Source: Klebsiella sp. RHBSTW-00484
Lineage (GTDB): Bacteria; Pseudomonadota; Gammaproteobacteria; Enterobacterales; Enterobacteriaceae
Assembly: GCF_013705725.1 (NCBI RefSeq)
Contig: NZ_CP055481.1
Location: forward strand, 6,200,001 to 6,264,000
DNA: 64,000 nt
Direction: 5' to 3'
Both the position numbers and the translations under genes were made by a program. This document shows positions 27,725 to 37,456 of this stretch, piece after piece (the first letter of the stretch is position 1; each line of letters opens with the position of its first letter). Under the pieces are notes generated by a model. That model was not told where the DNA came from. It was given only the letters and a program-made list of their open reading frames with translations, and did not search any database.

Positions 27725-28615
27725 ATGGCAGCTATAGCATTTATCGGATTAGGTCAAATGGGTTCCCCCATGGCGAGCAACCTGTTGAAGCAGGGCCATC
27801 AGCTCAGCGTCTTTGACGTTAACCCGAATGCCATGCAGCAGCTGGTGGAAAAAGGGGCGCGTCCTGCCACCAGTCCGGCTGACGCGGCGAAAGAGGCAGA
27901 GTTTGTCATCACCATGCTGCCAAACGGCGATCTGGTACGGAACGTTTTATTCGGTGAATCAGGCGTCTGCGAAACCCTTTCGCCACAAGCGCTGGTGATT
28001 GATATGTCGACTATTCACCCGCTGCAAACCGACAAACTGATTACCGATATGCGCGCCAAAGGCTTCGACATGATGGATTGCCCGGTCGGGCGCACTTCCG
28101 ATCACGCCGTCGCGGGGACATTGCTGCTGCTGGCGGGTGGCACGGCAGAGCAGGTCGAACGCGCCACGCCGGTACTGATGGCGATGGGTAACGAACAGGT
28201 CAACGCAGGCGGTCCAGGTATGGGTATCCGCGTGAAGCTTATCAACAACTATATGAGCATTGCGCTGAATGCGCTATCCGCCGAAGCCGCCGTACTGTGC
28301 GAAGCGCTCGGCCTCTCCTTCGATGTGGCCTTAAAGGTGATGAGCGGAACGCCTGCCGGAAAAGGTCACTTCACCACCTCCTGGCCAAACAAAGTGCTGA
28401 AAGGCGATCTCTCTCCGGCCTTCATGATCGATCTGGCCCACAAAGATCTTGGCATCGCGCTGGATGTTGCCAATCAGCTACATGTGCCGATGCCGCTCGG
28501 GGCCGCCTCCCGTGAAGTTTATAACCAGGCGCGCGCTGCAGGTCGTGGTCGGGAAGACTGGAGTGCCATTCTTGAGCAGGTTCGCGCATCTGCCGGACTA
28601 AACAATCAACATTGA
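27725..28615 (+). CDS. yihU: 3-sulfolactaldehyde reductase
   Basis: Reduces 3-sulfolactaldehyde to 2,3-dihydroxypropane-1-sulfonate with NADH, last catabolic step before export. Beta-hydroxyacid dehydrogenase family: N-terminal dinucleotide motif [14 protein letters not shown], substrate motif [11 protein letters not shown], catalytic Lys in [12 protein letters not shown]. 296 aa. The ATG at 27725 has AGGAG upstream; a 12-residue upstream extension is not used. Confidence 0.95.
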   Translation: MAAIAFIGLGQMGSPMASNLLKQGHQLSVFDVNPNAMQQLVEKGARPATSPADAAKEAEFVITMLPNGDLVRNVLFGESGVCETLSPQALVIDMSTIHPLQTDKLITDMRAKGFDMMDCPVGRTSDHAVAGTLLLLAGGTAEQVERATPVLMAMGNEQVNAGGPGMGIRVKLINNYMSIALNALSAEAAVLCEALGLSFDVALKVMSGTPAGKGHFTTSWPNKVLKGDLSPAFMIDLAHKDLGIALDVANQLHVPMPLGAASREVYNQARAAGRGREDWSAILEQVRASAGLNNQH

Positions 28616-28641
28616 TAAGTAAAAGGACTGAGGACTGAACA

Positions 28642-29520
28642 ATGACGAAGTACACCCTGAAAGATATCACCCGAGCTTCCGGCGGTTTTGCCATGCTGGC
28701 CGTCGATCAACGCGAAGCCATGCGCTTAATGTTTGCCGCTGCGGGGGCGAAATCCCCGGTCAGCGACAGCGTGCTGACCGATTTCAAAGTGAATGCGGCG
28801 AAGATTCTTTCTCCTTATGCCTCGGCCATTCTGGTCGATCAGCAGTTCTGTTACCGTCAGGTGGTGGAGCAAAACGCGGTAGCCAAAAGCTGCGCCATGA
28901 TTGTCGCCGCCGATGAGTTTATTCCCGGCAACGGCATCCCCGTTGATAGCGTGGTGATTGATAAAAATATCGATCCGCAGGCCGTGAAGCAGGACGGTGC
29001 CAAAGCATTAAAACTGCTGGTGCTGTGGCGCAGCGATGAAGATGCCCAGCAGCGTCTGGACATGGTGAAAGAGTTCAACGAGCTATGCCACGCCAGTGGC
29101 CTGCTGAGCATCATCGAGCCGGTCGTTCGCCCGCCGCGTCGTGGCGATAAGTTCGATCGCGAGCAGGCCATTATCGATGCCGCGAAAGAGCTGGGCGACA
29201 GCGGTGCCGATCTCTACAAAGTCGAAATGCCCCTCTACGGCAAGGGCTCTGCGCAAGAGCTACTCACCGCCTCCCAACGCCTGAATGAAAACATCAACAT
29301 GCCGTGGGTCATTCTCTCCTCTGGTGTCGATGAAAAACTGTTTCCTCGCGCGGTCAGCGTTGCAATGACCGCTGGCGCATCAGGCTTCCTGGCCGGGCGT
29401 GCGGTCTGGTCATCGGTTGTGGGGCTGCCGGATACCGAGCTGATGCTGCGCGATGTTTCTGCACCGAAGTTGCAGCGTCTGGGCGATATCGTCGATGAAA
29501 TGATGGCCCGCCGCCGTTAA
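28642..29520 (+). CDS. yihT: sulfofructosephosphate aldolase
   Basis: Class I aldolase cleaving 6-deoxy-6-sulfofructose-1-phosphate into dihydroxyacetone phosphate and 3-sulfolactaldehyde. 292 aa; Lys193 in [12 protein letters not shown] is the Schiff-base lysine at the same residue number as in E. coli. AVDQREAM near the N-terminus is typical of the LacD/YihT family. It lies 26 nt after yihU, in the same transcription direction. Confidence 0.96.
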   Translation: MTKYTLKDITRASGGFAMLAVDQREAMRLMFAAAGAKSPVSDSVLTDFKVNAAKILSPYASAILVDQQFCYRQVVEQNAVAKSCAMIVAADEFIPGNGIPVDSVVIDKNIDPQAVKQDGAKALKLLVLWRSDEDAQQRLDMVKEFNELCHASGLLSIIEPVVRPPRRGDKFDREQAIIDAAKELGDSGADLYKVEMPLYGKGSAQELLTASQRLNENINMPWVILSSGVDEKLFPRAVSVAMTAGASGFLAGRAVWSSVVGLPDTELMLRDVSAPKLQRLGDIVDEMMARRR

Positions 29521-29535
29521 TACGAGGATCGAAGA

Positions 29536-30777
29536 ATGAAATGGTTTAACACCTTGAGCCACAACCGCTGGCTGGAGCAGGAAACCGACCGCATCTTTAA
29601 CTTTGGCAAGAACGCGGCGGTACCGACCGGATTTGGCTGGCTGGGAAATAGTGGTCAGGTCAGAACGGATATGGGAACGCATCTGTGGATCACTGCCCGA
29701 ATGCTGCACGTCTATTCCGTTGCCGCATCCATGGGTCGCCCCGGGGCGTATCAATTAGTCAGTCACGGGATCAACGCTCTGAACGGCGCGCTGCGTGATA
29801 AACGCTACGGCGGCTGGTACGCCTGCGTCAATGACGAAGGCGTGATGGATGCCTCCAAGCAGGGCTATCAGCATTTCTTTGTGTTGCTTGGTGCGGCAAG
29901 CGCGGTCACAACCGGTCATCCACAGGCCAGACAACTGCTCGATGACGCCATCGAAGTGATTGAAGAATACTTCTGGAGTGAAGATGAGCAGATGTGCCTG
30001 GAGTCCTGGGACGAAGCCTTCAGCCAGACGGAAGATTATCGCGGCGGCAACGCCAACATGCACGCAGTTGAAGCCTTCCTGATCGTTTACGACGTCACTC
30101 ATGATCGTAAATGGCTGGATCGGGCGCTACGCATCGCGTCGGTGATTATTCACGACGTGGCCCGCAGCGGTGAGTATCGCGTTAACGAGCACTTCGATTC
30201 GCAGTGGAACCCTATTCGCGATTACAACAAAGACAACCCAGCGCATCGCTTCCGTGCCTACGGCGGCACTCCGGGCCACTGGATCGAGTGGGGCAGATTG
30301 ATGCTGCATCTGCACGCCGCGCTGGAAGCTCGCTTCGAAACGCCACCAGCCTGGCTGCTGGAAGATGCTAAAGGTCTGTTCCACGCCACCATCCGCGATG
30401 CCTGGGCACCGGACGGCGCGGACGGCTTTGTCTACTCGGTGGACTGGGACGGTAAACCGATCGTTCGCGAAAGAGTGCGCTGGCCGATCGTCGAAGCGAT
30501 GGGCACCGCCTACGCCCTGCACACCCTCACCGGCGACAGCCAGTACGAAACCTGGTACCAGACGTGGTGGGATTACTGCATCACTTATCTGATGGACTAC
30601 GAGACCGGTTCATGGTGGCAGGAGCTGGATACCGATAACAAGGTGACCACCAAAGTCTGGGACGGCAAGCAGGATATTTACCACCTGCTGCACTGCCTGG
30701 TGATCCCGCGCCTGCCCCTGGCACCTGGGCTGGCTCCGGCGGTTGCTGCTGGTCTTCTGGATATCAACGCAAAATAG
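29536..30777 (+). CDS. yihS: sulfoquinovose isomerase
   Basis: Converts sulfoquinovose to 6-deoxy-6-sulfofructose. AGE/N-acylglucosamine epimerase-like (alpha/alpha)6 barrel of 413 aa, identical length to E. coli YihS. The two catalytic histidines are at the same numbers: His248 (GHWIEW) and His383 (IYHLLH). It starts 15 nt after yihT. Confidence 0.96.
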   Translation: MKWFNTLSHNRWLEQETDRIFNFGKNAAVPTGFGWLGNSGQVRTDMGTHLWITARMLHVYSVAASMGRPGAYQLVSHGINALNGALRDKRYGGWYACVNDEGVMDASKQGYQHFFVLLGAASAVTTGHPQARQLLDDAIEVIEEYFWSEDEQMCLESWDEAFSQTEDYRGGNANMHAVEAFLIVYDVTHDRKWLDRALRIASVIIHDVARSGEYRVNEHFDSQWNPIRDYNKDNPAHRFRAYGGTPGHWIEWGRLMLHLHAALEARFETPPAWLLEDAKGLFHATIRDAWAPDGADGFVYSVDWDGKPIVRERVRWPIVEAMGTAYALHTLTGDSQYETWYQTWWDYCITYLMDYETGSWWQELDTDNKVTTKVWDGKQDIYHLLHCLVIPRLPLAPGLAPAVAAGLLDINAK

Positions 30778-30795
30778 GTCATAAGGATAGCAGCC

Positions 30796-31671
30796 ATGCA
30801 CAGCGGCGGAAAAACCATTCAACTTCAGGCCGGACACTACCAGGCAAAAATCGTGACGGTTGGCGCGGGACTGGCGGAACTGACGCACCATGGGCGTCAC
30901 GTCGTTATTCCACACAAACCTGAAGAGATGCCGCTGGCGCATCTGGGGAAAATATTGGTTCCCTGGCCTAATCGCGTAGCAAACGGCTGCTATCAGCATA
31001 ACGGCAAGACCTTCCAGCTTGCCGTTAACGACCTTGCTTCGCAGAGCGCGATTCATGGCCTTTTAGCCTGGCGGGATTGGCAGATTAACCAGCAGTCGGC
31101 ATCGGAAGCGTCGCTGATGATTTTTCTGCCACCTTCTTACGGCTATCCCTTTTCGCTGCTTGTCGAAGTCATATACCGCCTGGACGCCATAGGCGGTCTG
31201 CATGTTTCTATCAGCACGCTCAATATCGGCGATCAACCAGCCCCTTACGGTTCCGGCGCGCATCCCTATTTAACCTGCGATCTTGAGAAAATAGATAGCT
31301 GTACGCTAACCCTTCCGGCAGACGAGGTATTGAGCATTGATACCCAGGAATTGCATCGCGTTGAGCACACAGAGCTAAATTTCACCACGCCACACCCTAT
31401 CGCGGCGACGCAGATCGATCACACCTTTAAAACGACAGCGCCGGACGATGAGTGGGAAGTCAGGATGTTCAGCGCAGCAAAAAATATGACGACGTTTCTG
31501 CGCTGCAATCAGCCCTGGCTGCAGGTTTACAGCGGCGAGAAGTTACATCGACAAGGACTTGCCGTCGAGCCCATGACCTGTCCGCCTGATGCCTTTAATT
31601 CCGGAATTGGCCTTATTTCTCTTGCCCCAGGCGAGATGCACCGGATGCGCTTTTTGATCGGCGCTGAATAG
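30796..31671 (+). CDS. yihR: sulfoquinovose mutarotase (aldose-1-epimerase family)
   Basis: 291-aa member of the galactose mutarotase fold that interconverts sulfoquinovose anomers, linking the sulfoquinovosidase product to the isomerase. Recognisable features: LVPWPNRVANG, NDLASQSAIHGLLAW with the conserved His, YGSGAHPYLTC, and a catalytic-type Glu in LAVEPMTCPPDAFN. Follows yihS by 18 nt. Confidence 0.93.
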   Translation: MHSGGKTIQLQAGHYQAKIVTVGAGLAELTHHGRHVVIPHKPEEMPLAHLGKILVPWPNRVANGCYQHNGKTFQLAVNDLASQSAIHGLLAWRDWQINQQSASEASLMIFLPPSYGYPFSLLVEVIYRLDAIGGLHVSISTLNIGDQPAPYGSGAHPYLTCDLEKIDSCTLTLPADEVLSIDTQELHRVEHTELNFTTPHPIAATQIDHTFKTTAPDDEWEVRMFSAAKNMTTFLRCNQPWLQVYSGEKLHRQGLAVEPMTCPPDAFNSGIGLISLAPGEMHRMRFLIGAE

Positions 31672-31723
31672 TCCCATTCCGACGCAAAAATTACCGAATT
31701 ACCCTATATCTACGGAGACGAAA

Positions 31724-33760
31724 ATGAATTCGTTACAACAACGGTCAAGCGCATTAGAACTCACAACCCTACAGGATGGCTTTGCGCTAACGTACCACCA
31801 GCGCCTGATTCTGCGCCATACCTCGCAAACCCCTTGCCTGTGGATTGGCACCGGCGTCGCGGATATTGATATGTTTCGCGGCAACTTCAGTATTAAAGAC
31901 AAACTGAATGAAAAAATTGCTCTCACTAGTGCCACGGTCAGTGAATCGTCTGACGGCTGGCGGGTCGATTTCAGCCGCGGCACCACCATCAACGCGACCC
32001 TGAAAATCTCCACTGATGAACAGGGCCGCCTGAAGCTGGATCTGCAAAACGACGATCTGAGCCACAATCGCATCTGGCTGCGGCTGGCCGCTAACCCGGC
32101 CGATCATATCTACGGCTGCGGTGAACAGTTCTCTTACTTCGACTTACGCGGCAAGCCGTTCCCATTATGGACCAGCGAACAGGGCGTGGGTCGTAATAAA
32201 AATAGTTATGTCACCTGGCAGGCGGACTGCAAAGAGAACGCGGGCGGCGACTATTACTGGACCTTCTTCCCGCAACCAACCTTTGTCAGCACGCAAAAAT
32301 ACTACTGCCACGTTGATAATAGCTGCTACATGAATTTCGACTTTAGCGCACCGGAGTATCACGAGCTGGCGCTGTGGGAAGACAAAACCACCCTGCGCTT
32401 TGAGTGCGCTGACACCTATATTTCCCTGCTGGAAAAACTGACCGCGCTGTTAGGCCGCCAGCCAGAGCTGCCGGACTGGATTTACGACGGCGTCACGCTG
32501 GGTATTCAGGGCGGCACTGAGGTTTGCCAGAATAAACTGGACACCATGCGCAACGCGGGCGTGAAGGTGAACGGCATCTGGGCGCAGGACTGGTCCGGGA
32601 TCCGTATGACCTCCTTTGGCAAGCGCGTGATGTGGAACTGGAAGTGGAACAGCGACAACTATCCACAGCTGGACAGCCGCATTAAGCAGTGGAAAGAAGA
32701 AGGCGTGCAGTTCCTCTCGTATATCAACCCGTACGTTGCCAGCGATAAAGATCTCTGCGCCGAAGCGGCAGAACGCGGCTACCTGGCAAAAGATGCCGCT
32801 GGCGGTGACTATCTGGTTGAGTTCGGCGAATTTTACGGCGGCGTGGTCGATCTGACTAACCCGGAAGCCTACGACTGGTTCAAAGAAGTCATCAAAAAGA
32901 ACATGATTGAGCTCGGTTGCGGCGGCTGGATGGCAGATTTTGGCGAATACCTGCCGACCGATACGTATCTGCACAACGGCGTCAGCGCCGAGATCATGCA
33001 CAACGCCTGGCCTGCGCTGTGGGCGAAATGTAACTACGAGGCGCTACAGGAGACCGGCAAGCTCGGCGAGATCCTGTTCTTTATGCGTGCGGGTTACACC
33101 GGCAGCCAGAAGTACTCCACCATGATGTGGGCGGGCGACCAAAACGTGGACTGGAGCCTTGATGATGGCCTGGCTTCGGTCGTCCCTGCGGCGCTGTCGC
33201 TGGCGATGACCGGCCACGGCCTGCACCACAGCGATATCGGCGGCTACACGACCCTGTTTGACATGAAGCGCACGAAAGAGCTGCTGCTGCGCTGGTGCGA
33301 CTTCAGCGCTTTCACCCCGATGATGCGTACCCACGAAGGCAACCGCCCTGGCGATAACTGGCAGTTTGACGGTGATGCAGAAACCATCGCCCACTTCGCC
33401 CGCATGACCACCGTATTCACTACCCTGAAACCGTATCTCAAGCAGGCCGTCGCGCAAAACAGCGCCACCGGACTGCCGGTGATGCGCCCGCTGTTCCTGC
33501 ATTACGAAGACGATGCAACCACCTATACCCTGAAATATCAGTATCTGCTGGGTCAGGATCTGCTGGTAGCGCCGGTTCACGAACAGGGTAAGCGCGACTG
33601 GACGCTGTATCTGCCAGAGGATAGCTGGGTCAACGTCTGGACCGGTGAAACTCACCAGGGCGGCGAAATTACCGTCGATGCGCCCATTGGCCAGCCACCC
33701 GTCTTCTATCGCGCGAAGAGTGAGTGGGCATCGCTGTTTGCCACTTTACGCCACATCTAA
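31724..33760 (+). CDS. yihQ: sulfoquinovosidase, GH31
   Basis: Releases sulfoquinovose from sulfoquinovosyl glycerol and related glycosides. 678 aa like E. coli YihQ. Nucleophile Asp405 (GWMADFGEY) and acid/base Asp in MWAGDQNVDW are in place, as are the sulfonate-recognition residues Arg301, Trp304 and Tyr508, which separate sulfoquinovosidases from ordinary GH31 alpha-glucosidases. The N-terminal ~50 residues differ most from E. coli. Part of the yihUTSRQPO transcription run. Confidence 0.96.
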   Translation: MNSLQQRSSALELTTLQDGFALTYHQRLILRHTSQTPCLWIGTGVADIDMFRGNFSIKDKLNEKIALTSATVSESSDGWRVDFSRGTTINATLKISTDEQGRLKLDLQNDDLSHNRIWLRLAANPADHIYGCGEQFSYFDLRGKPFPLWTSEQGVGRNKNSYVTWQADCKENAGGDYYWTFFPQPTFVSTQKYYCHVDNSCYMNFDFSAPEYHELALWEDKTTLRFECADTYISLLEKLTALLGRQPELPDWIYDGVTLGIQGGTEVCQNKLDTMRNAGVKVNGIWAQDWSGIRMTSFGKRVMWNWKWNSDNYPQLDSRIKQWKEEGVQFLSYINPYVASDKDLCAEAAERGYLAKDAAGGDYLVEFGEFYGGVVDLTNPEAYDWFKEVIKKNMIELGCGGWMADFGEYLPTDTYLHNGVSAEIMHNAWPALWAKCNYEALQETGKLGEILFFMRAGYTGSQKYSTMMWAGDQNVDWSLDDGLASVVPAALSLAMTGHGLHHSDIGGYTTLFDMKRTKELLLRWCDFSAFTPMMRTHEGNRPGDNWQFDGDAETIAHFARMTTVFTTLKPYLKQAVAQNSATGLPVMRPLFLHYEDDATTYTLKYQYLLGQDLLVAPVHEQGKRDWTLYLPEDSWVNVWTGETHQGGEITVDAPIGQPPVFYRAKSEWASLFATLRHI

Positions 33761-33768
33761 TACGGCTC

Positions 33769-33790
33769 GCCCGCGCGGAAACTCGCGGGC
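33769..33790 (+). other. intercistronic hairpin yihQ-yihP
   Basis: GCCCGCG and CGCGGGC form a 7-bp GC stem around an 8-nt loop in the 45-nt gap. There is no U-tract, so it looks like an mRNA-processing or stability hairpin rather than a terminator. Confidence 0.55.
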
Positions 33791-33805
33791 AAACGGAGAA
33801 TAACA

Positions 33806-35188
33806 ATGAGTCAGAATACAGCCAATCCGGCAACCCTACGCTTACCTTTTAAAGAAAAACTCGCCTATGGGATGGGTGATTTAGGTTCCAATATCCTGCT
33901 GGACATTGGCACGCTCTATTTACTCAAGTTTTATACCGATGTCCTTGGTTTACCAGGTACTTACGGCGGTATCATTTTCCTTATCGCCAAGTTTTTTACC
34001 GCGTTTACCGATATGGGTACCGGGATTATGCTCGATTCGCGACGTAAAATTGGTCCGAAGGGCAAATTCCGTCCGTTCGTGCTTTACGCGGCTTTCCCGG
34101 TTACGCTCCTGGCCATCGCTAACTTTGTCGGCACGCCGTTTGAAATCACCGGCAAAACGGTGATGGCGACGGTGCTGTTTATGCTGTACGGACTGTTCTT
34201 CAGTATGATGAACTGCTCTTACGGCGCGATGGTGCCCGCAATAACGAAAAACCCGGATGAGCGCGCTTCGCTTGCCGCCTGGCGTCAGGGCGGCGCGACG
34301 CTCGGCCTGCTGCTGTGCACCGTCGGCTTTGTGCCAGTGATGAACCTGATAGAAGGCAACTCGCAACTGGGTTATATCTTCGCCGCCACGCTGTTCTCCC
34401 TGTTCGGCCTGCTGTTTATGTGGCTGTGCTATGCGGGAGTTAAAGAGCGCTACGTCGAAGTTAAGCCCGTTGATGCGGCGCAAAAGCCGGGGTTACTGCA
34501 ATCCTTCCGCGCCATCGCTGGCAACCGCCCGCTGTTTATTCTGTGCATTGCCAACCTGTGTACGCTCGGCGCGTTTAACGTCAAGCTAGCGATCCAGGTC
34601 TATTACACCCAGTACGTCCTGAATGACCCAATCCTCCTCTCCTGGATGGGATTTTTCAGCATGGGCTGCATCTTTATTGGCGTCTTTTTAATGCCCATGA
34701 TGGTCAGACGCTTTGGTAAGAAGAAGGTTTATATCGGCGGTCTGCTGATTTGGATTGCGGGCGATCTGCTCAACTACTTCTTTGGCGGCGGGTCGGTCAG
34801 TTTTGTTGCTTTCTCCTGCCTGGCCTTCTTTGGTTCGGCGTTCGTCAACAGCCTGAACTGGGCGCTGGTCTCCGACACGGTGGAATATGGCGAATGGCGC
34901 ACCGGCGTGCGTTCTGAAGGTACGGTGTACACCGGGTTTACCTTCTTTCGCAAAGTGTCGCAGGCGCTGGCTGGCTTCTTCCCCGGCTGGATGCTGACCC
35001 AGATTGGCTACGAGCCCAATGTGGTGCAATCGGCGGGTACCGTCGAAGGCTTACGCCAGCTGATTTTTATTTATCCATGCGCGCTAGCGGTGATCACCAT
35101 CGTGGCAATGGGCTGTTTCTACAACCTTAACGAGAAGATGTATGTCCGCATCGTTGAAGAGATAGAAGCCCGTAAACAACCTGTCTGA
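33806..35188 (+). CDS. yihP: GPH-family MFS transporter, putative DHPS exporter
   Basis: 460-aa symporter of the glycoside-pentoside-hexuronide family with about 12 hydrophobic segments; hallmark loop DMGTGIMLDSRRKIGPKGKFRPFVL. By synteny this is YihP, proposed to export 2,3-dihydroxypropane-1-sulfonate in E. coli. It is a close paralogue of the next gene; the assignment of import versus export to each is from E. coli and not visible in sequence. Confidence 0.9.
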   Translation: MSQNTANPATLRLPFKEKLAYGMGDLGSNILLDIGTLYLLKFYTDVLGLPGTYGGIIFLIAKFFTAFTDMGTGIMLDSRRKIGPKGKFRPFVLYAAFPVTLLAIANFVGTPFEITGKTVMATVLFMLYGLFFSMMNCSYGAMVPAITKNPDERASLAAWRQGGATLGLLLCTVGFVPVMNLIEGNSQLGYIFAATLFSLFGLLFMWLCYAGVKERYVEVKPVDAAQKPGLLQSFRAIAGNRPLFILCIANLCTLGAFNVKLAIQVYYTQYVLNDPILLSWMGFFSMGCIFIGVFLMPMMVRRFGKKKVYIGGLLIWIAGDLLNYFFGGGSVSFVAFSCLAFFGSAFVNSLNWALVSDTVEYGEWRTGVRSEGTVYTGFTFFRKVSQALAGFFPGWMLTQIGYEPNVVQSAGTVEGLRQLIFIYPCALAVITIVAMGCFYNLNEKMYVRIVEEIEARKQPV

Positions 35189-35202
35189 TAATAATAATGA
35201 AT

Positions 35203-35220
35203 AGCGCCCTTCGGGGCGTT
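35203..35220 (+). other. intercistronic hairpin with TTCG tetraloop, yihP-yihO
   Basis: AGCGCCC-TTCG-GGGCGTT: a 7-bp stem (one G-U pair) capped by the very stable UUCG-type loop, just before the yihO ribosome-binding site GAGGAG. No U-tract. Confidence 0.6.
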
Positions 35221-35234
35221 ACTGAGGAGCGATT

Positions 35235-36617
35235 ATGTCTGACCATGATCCGCTAACGTTAAAACTGAGCCTGCGGGAAAAATGCGCCTATGGCGTGGGT
35301 GACTTCGGCTCAAATTTGATGCTGTGTATCGGCACGCTGTATCTGCTTAAATTTTATACCGATGAACTAGGAATGCCTGCATATTACGGCGGGATCATCT
35401 TTCTGGTAGCGAAGTTCTTCACCGCCTTCACCGATATGCTGACCGGCGTATTACTGGACTCGCGGCGTAATATCGGCGCAAAGGGGAAATTCAGGCCTTT
35501 TATTCTGTATGCCTCATTCCCCGTCGCGCTGGTCGCCACAGCGCAGTTTTTAGCGACAGATTTTACGCTAACGGTGAAAACGGGGCTGGCAACGGTGCTG
35601 TTTATGTTGTTCGGCCTGTTCTATAGCCTGATGAACTGCTCTTATGGGGCGATGGTTCCCGCCATCACTAAAAACCCGCACCAGCGCGCAGAACTCGCCG
35701 CGTGGCGACAAGGCGGCGCAACCCTGGGCCTGCTGCTGTGTACCGTTGGCTTTATGCCCATTCAGGCGCTTTTTACAAGTTCACCTTCGCTTGGCTATCT
35801 GACTGCTGCGCTGATCTTCTCCGTTTGCGGGTTATTCAGCATGTGGTGGTGCTTTAGCGGGGTGAAAGAGCGCTATATTGAAATCGTACCGGATCATCAT
35901 AAACCCAGTATTCTCAAGTCGTTCTGCGCGATTTTCCGTAACCCTCCTCTGCTGGTGCTGTGTATTGCTAACCTATGTACGCTGGCGGCATTTAACATCA
36001 AGCTGGCGATTCAGGTCTATTACACCCAGTACGTACTGAACGACATCCATCTACTGTCATGGATGGGCTTTTTCAGTATGGGATGCATTCTGGTGGGCGT
36101 TTTTCTTGTCCCCACAACGGTGAAGCGCTTCGGTAAAAAGCAGGTTTACCTGGGTGGACTGGCATTGTGGGCCATAGGCGATGTGCTGAACTTTTTCTGG
36201 GGAAGTACATCATTTTTATTTGTGACGTTCTCCTGCATGGCCTTCTTTGGCACAGCCTTCGTTAACAGCCTGAACTGGGCGCTGGTTCCGGATACGGTTG
36301 ATTACGGTGAGTGGAAAACGGGTATTCGTGCGGAAGGGTCGGTTTATACCGGTTATACCTTTTCACGAAAAATTTCCGCAGCGCTTGCTGGGTTCTTGCC
36401 AGGTATTATGCTGACGCAAATTGGTTATATCCCCAATATTGCGCAAAGTGAAACTACGCTGCTCGGTTTACGCCAGCTTATTTTCCTCTGGCCCTGCGGT
36501 TTGGCGATTATCGCGGCATTCACCATGGGCTTATTTTATAAGCTCAATGAAAGCCGTTTTGCTTTTATTATCGAGGAAATTGGCCAACGAAAAAAACAAC
36601 ACAACCCGGTATTGTGA
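35235..36617 (+). CDS. yihO: GPH-family MFS transporter, putative sulfoquinovose importer
   Basis: 460-aa paralogue of YihP with the same family loop (DMLTGVLLDSRRNIGAKGKFRPFIL) and about 12 transmembrane segments. In E. coli YihO is assigned to uptake of sulfoquinovose or its glycerol glycoside. Good ribosome-binding site (GAGGAG) 7 nt before ATG. Same transcription direction as the rest of the operon. Confidence 0.92.
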   Translation: MSDHDPLTLKLSLREKCAYGVGDFGSNLMLCIGTLYLLKFYTDELGMPAYYGGIIFLVAKFFTAFTDMLTGVLLDSRRNIGAKGKFRPFILYASFPVALVATAQFLATDFTLTVKTGLATVLFMLFGLFYSLMNCSYGAMVPAITKNPHQRAELAAWRQGGATLGLLLCTVGFMPIQALFTSSPSLGYLTAALIFSVCGLFSMWWCFSGVKERYIEIVPDHHKPSILKSFCAIFRNPPLLVLCIANLCTLAAFNIKLAIQVYYTQYVLNDIHLLSWMGFFSMGCILVGVFLVPTTVKRFGKKQVYLGGLALWAIGDVLNFFWGSTSFLFVTFSCMAFFGTAFVNSLNWALVPDTVDYGEWKTGIRAEGSVYTGYTFSRKISAALAGFLPGIMLTQIGYIPNIAQSETTLLGLRQLIFLWPCGLAIIAAFTMGLFYKLNESRFAFIIEEIGQRKKQHNPVL

Positions 36618-36703
36618 ATAACTAAAAGACCTCTTTTTTAATTATTGCCGCTCTATCCATTTTAATGGATAGCGGCTCCCCTACGTTAAAAAATGGATTT
36701 ATT

Positions 36704-37396
36704 ATGAAAAAAATAAACGCGATACTTCTGTTAACCTCTGTTATCTCTACCTCTGCGTTTGCTGGTGCTTATGTGGAAAACCGCGAGGCCTATAATCTGG
36801 CATCCGATCAGATGGAAGTCATGATGCGCGTTGGCTATAACTTTGATATGGGCGCTGGCCTGATGCTCACCAACACCTATACTCTGCAACGCAAGGATGA
36901 GTTAAAGCATGGCTATAACGAAATCGAAGGCTGGTATCCGCTATTCAGACCAACGGATAAATTAACGATTCAGCCGGGAGGGTTAATTACCGACAAGAGC
37001 ATTGGCTCCAGCGGTGCGGTTTATCTGGATGTGAATTACAAATTTACCCCGTGGTTTAATCTGACCGTGCGTAACCGCTATAATCACAATAACTACAGCT
37101 CAACTGACTTAAATGGTGAGCAAGATAATAATGACACCTACGAAGTAGGTACCTATTGGAATTTTATTATCACCGATAAATTCTCTTATACTTTTGAACC
37201 ACACTATTTTACGCGGGTGAATGATTTTAATAGTAGCAACGGTAAAGACCATCACTGGGAAATTACCAATACCTTCAGATATCGGATCAATCAAAATTGG
37301 TTGCCTTACTTTGAACTGCGCTGGCTGGATCGCAATGTGGAACCGTACCACCGGGAACAAAACCAGATTCGCGCTGGGGTGAAGTATTTCTTTTAA
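36704..37396 (+). CDS. ompL: OmpL, KdgM-family porin of the sulfoquinovose locus
   Basis: 230-aa outer-membrane porin: signal peptide MKKINAILLLTSVISTSAFA, family motif IEGWYPLFRP, QPGGLITD, RNRYNHNNYS, DFNSSNGKDHHWE, and a C-terminal strand ending in Phe. Start is the ATG at 36704; the 13-residue upstream extension is out of place for a signal peptide. A long hairpin (36647-36676) precedes it. Probably the outer-membrane entry for sulfoquinovosides. Confidence 0.94.
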   Translation: MKKINAILLLTSVISTSAFAGAYVENREAYNLASDQMEVMMRVGYNFDMGAGLMLTNTYTLQRKDELKHGYNEIEGWYPLFRPTDKLTIQPGGLITDKSIGSSGAVYLDVNYKFTPWFNLTVRNRYNHNNYSSTDLNGEQDNNDTYEVGTYWNFIITDKFSYTFEPHYFTRVNDFNSSNGKDHHWEITNTFRYRINQNWLPYFELRWLDRNVEPYHREQNQIRAGVKYFF

Positions 37397-37406
37397 GTCT
37401 TCAGGC

Positions 37407-37438
37407 AAAAAAAAGCCGCTGATTATCAGCGGCTTTTT
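37407..37438. terminator. bidirectional terminator between ompL and typA
   Basis: AAAGCCGCTGAT and ATCAGCGGCTTT pair over 12 bp around a short loop, flanked by an A-run at one side and a T-run at the other, so it can stop transcription from both convergent genes. Confidence 0.92.
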
Positions 37439-37456
37439 CATAGCAAGAAGCGTTAA

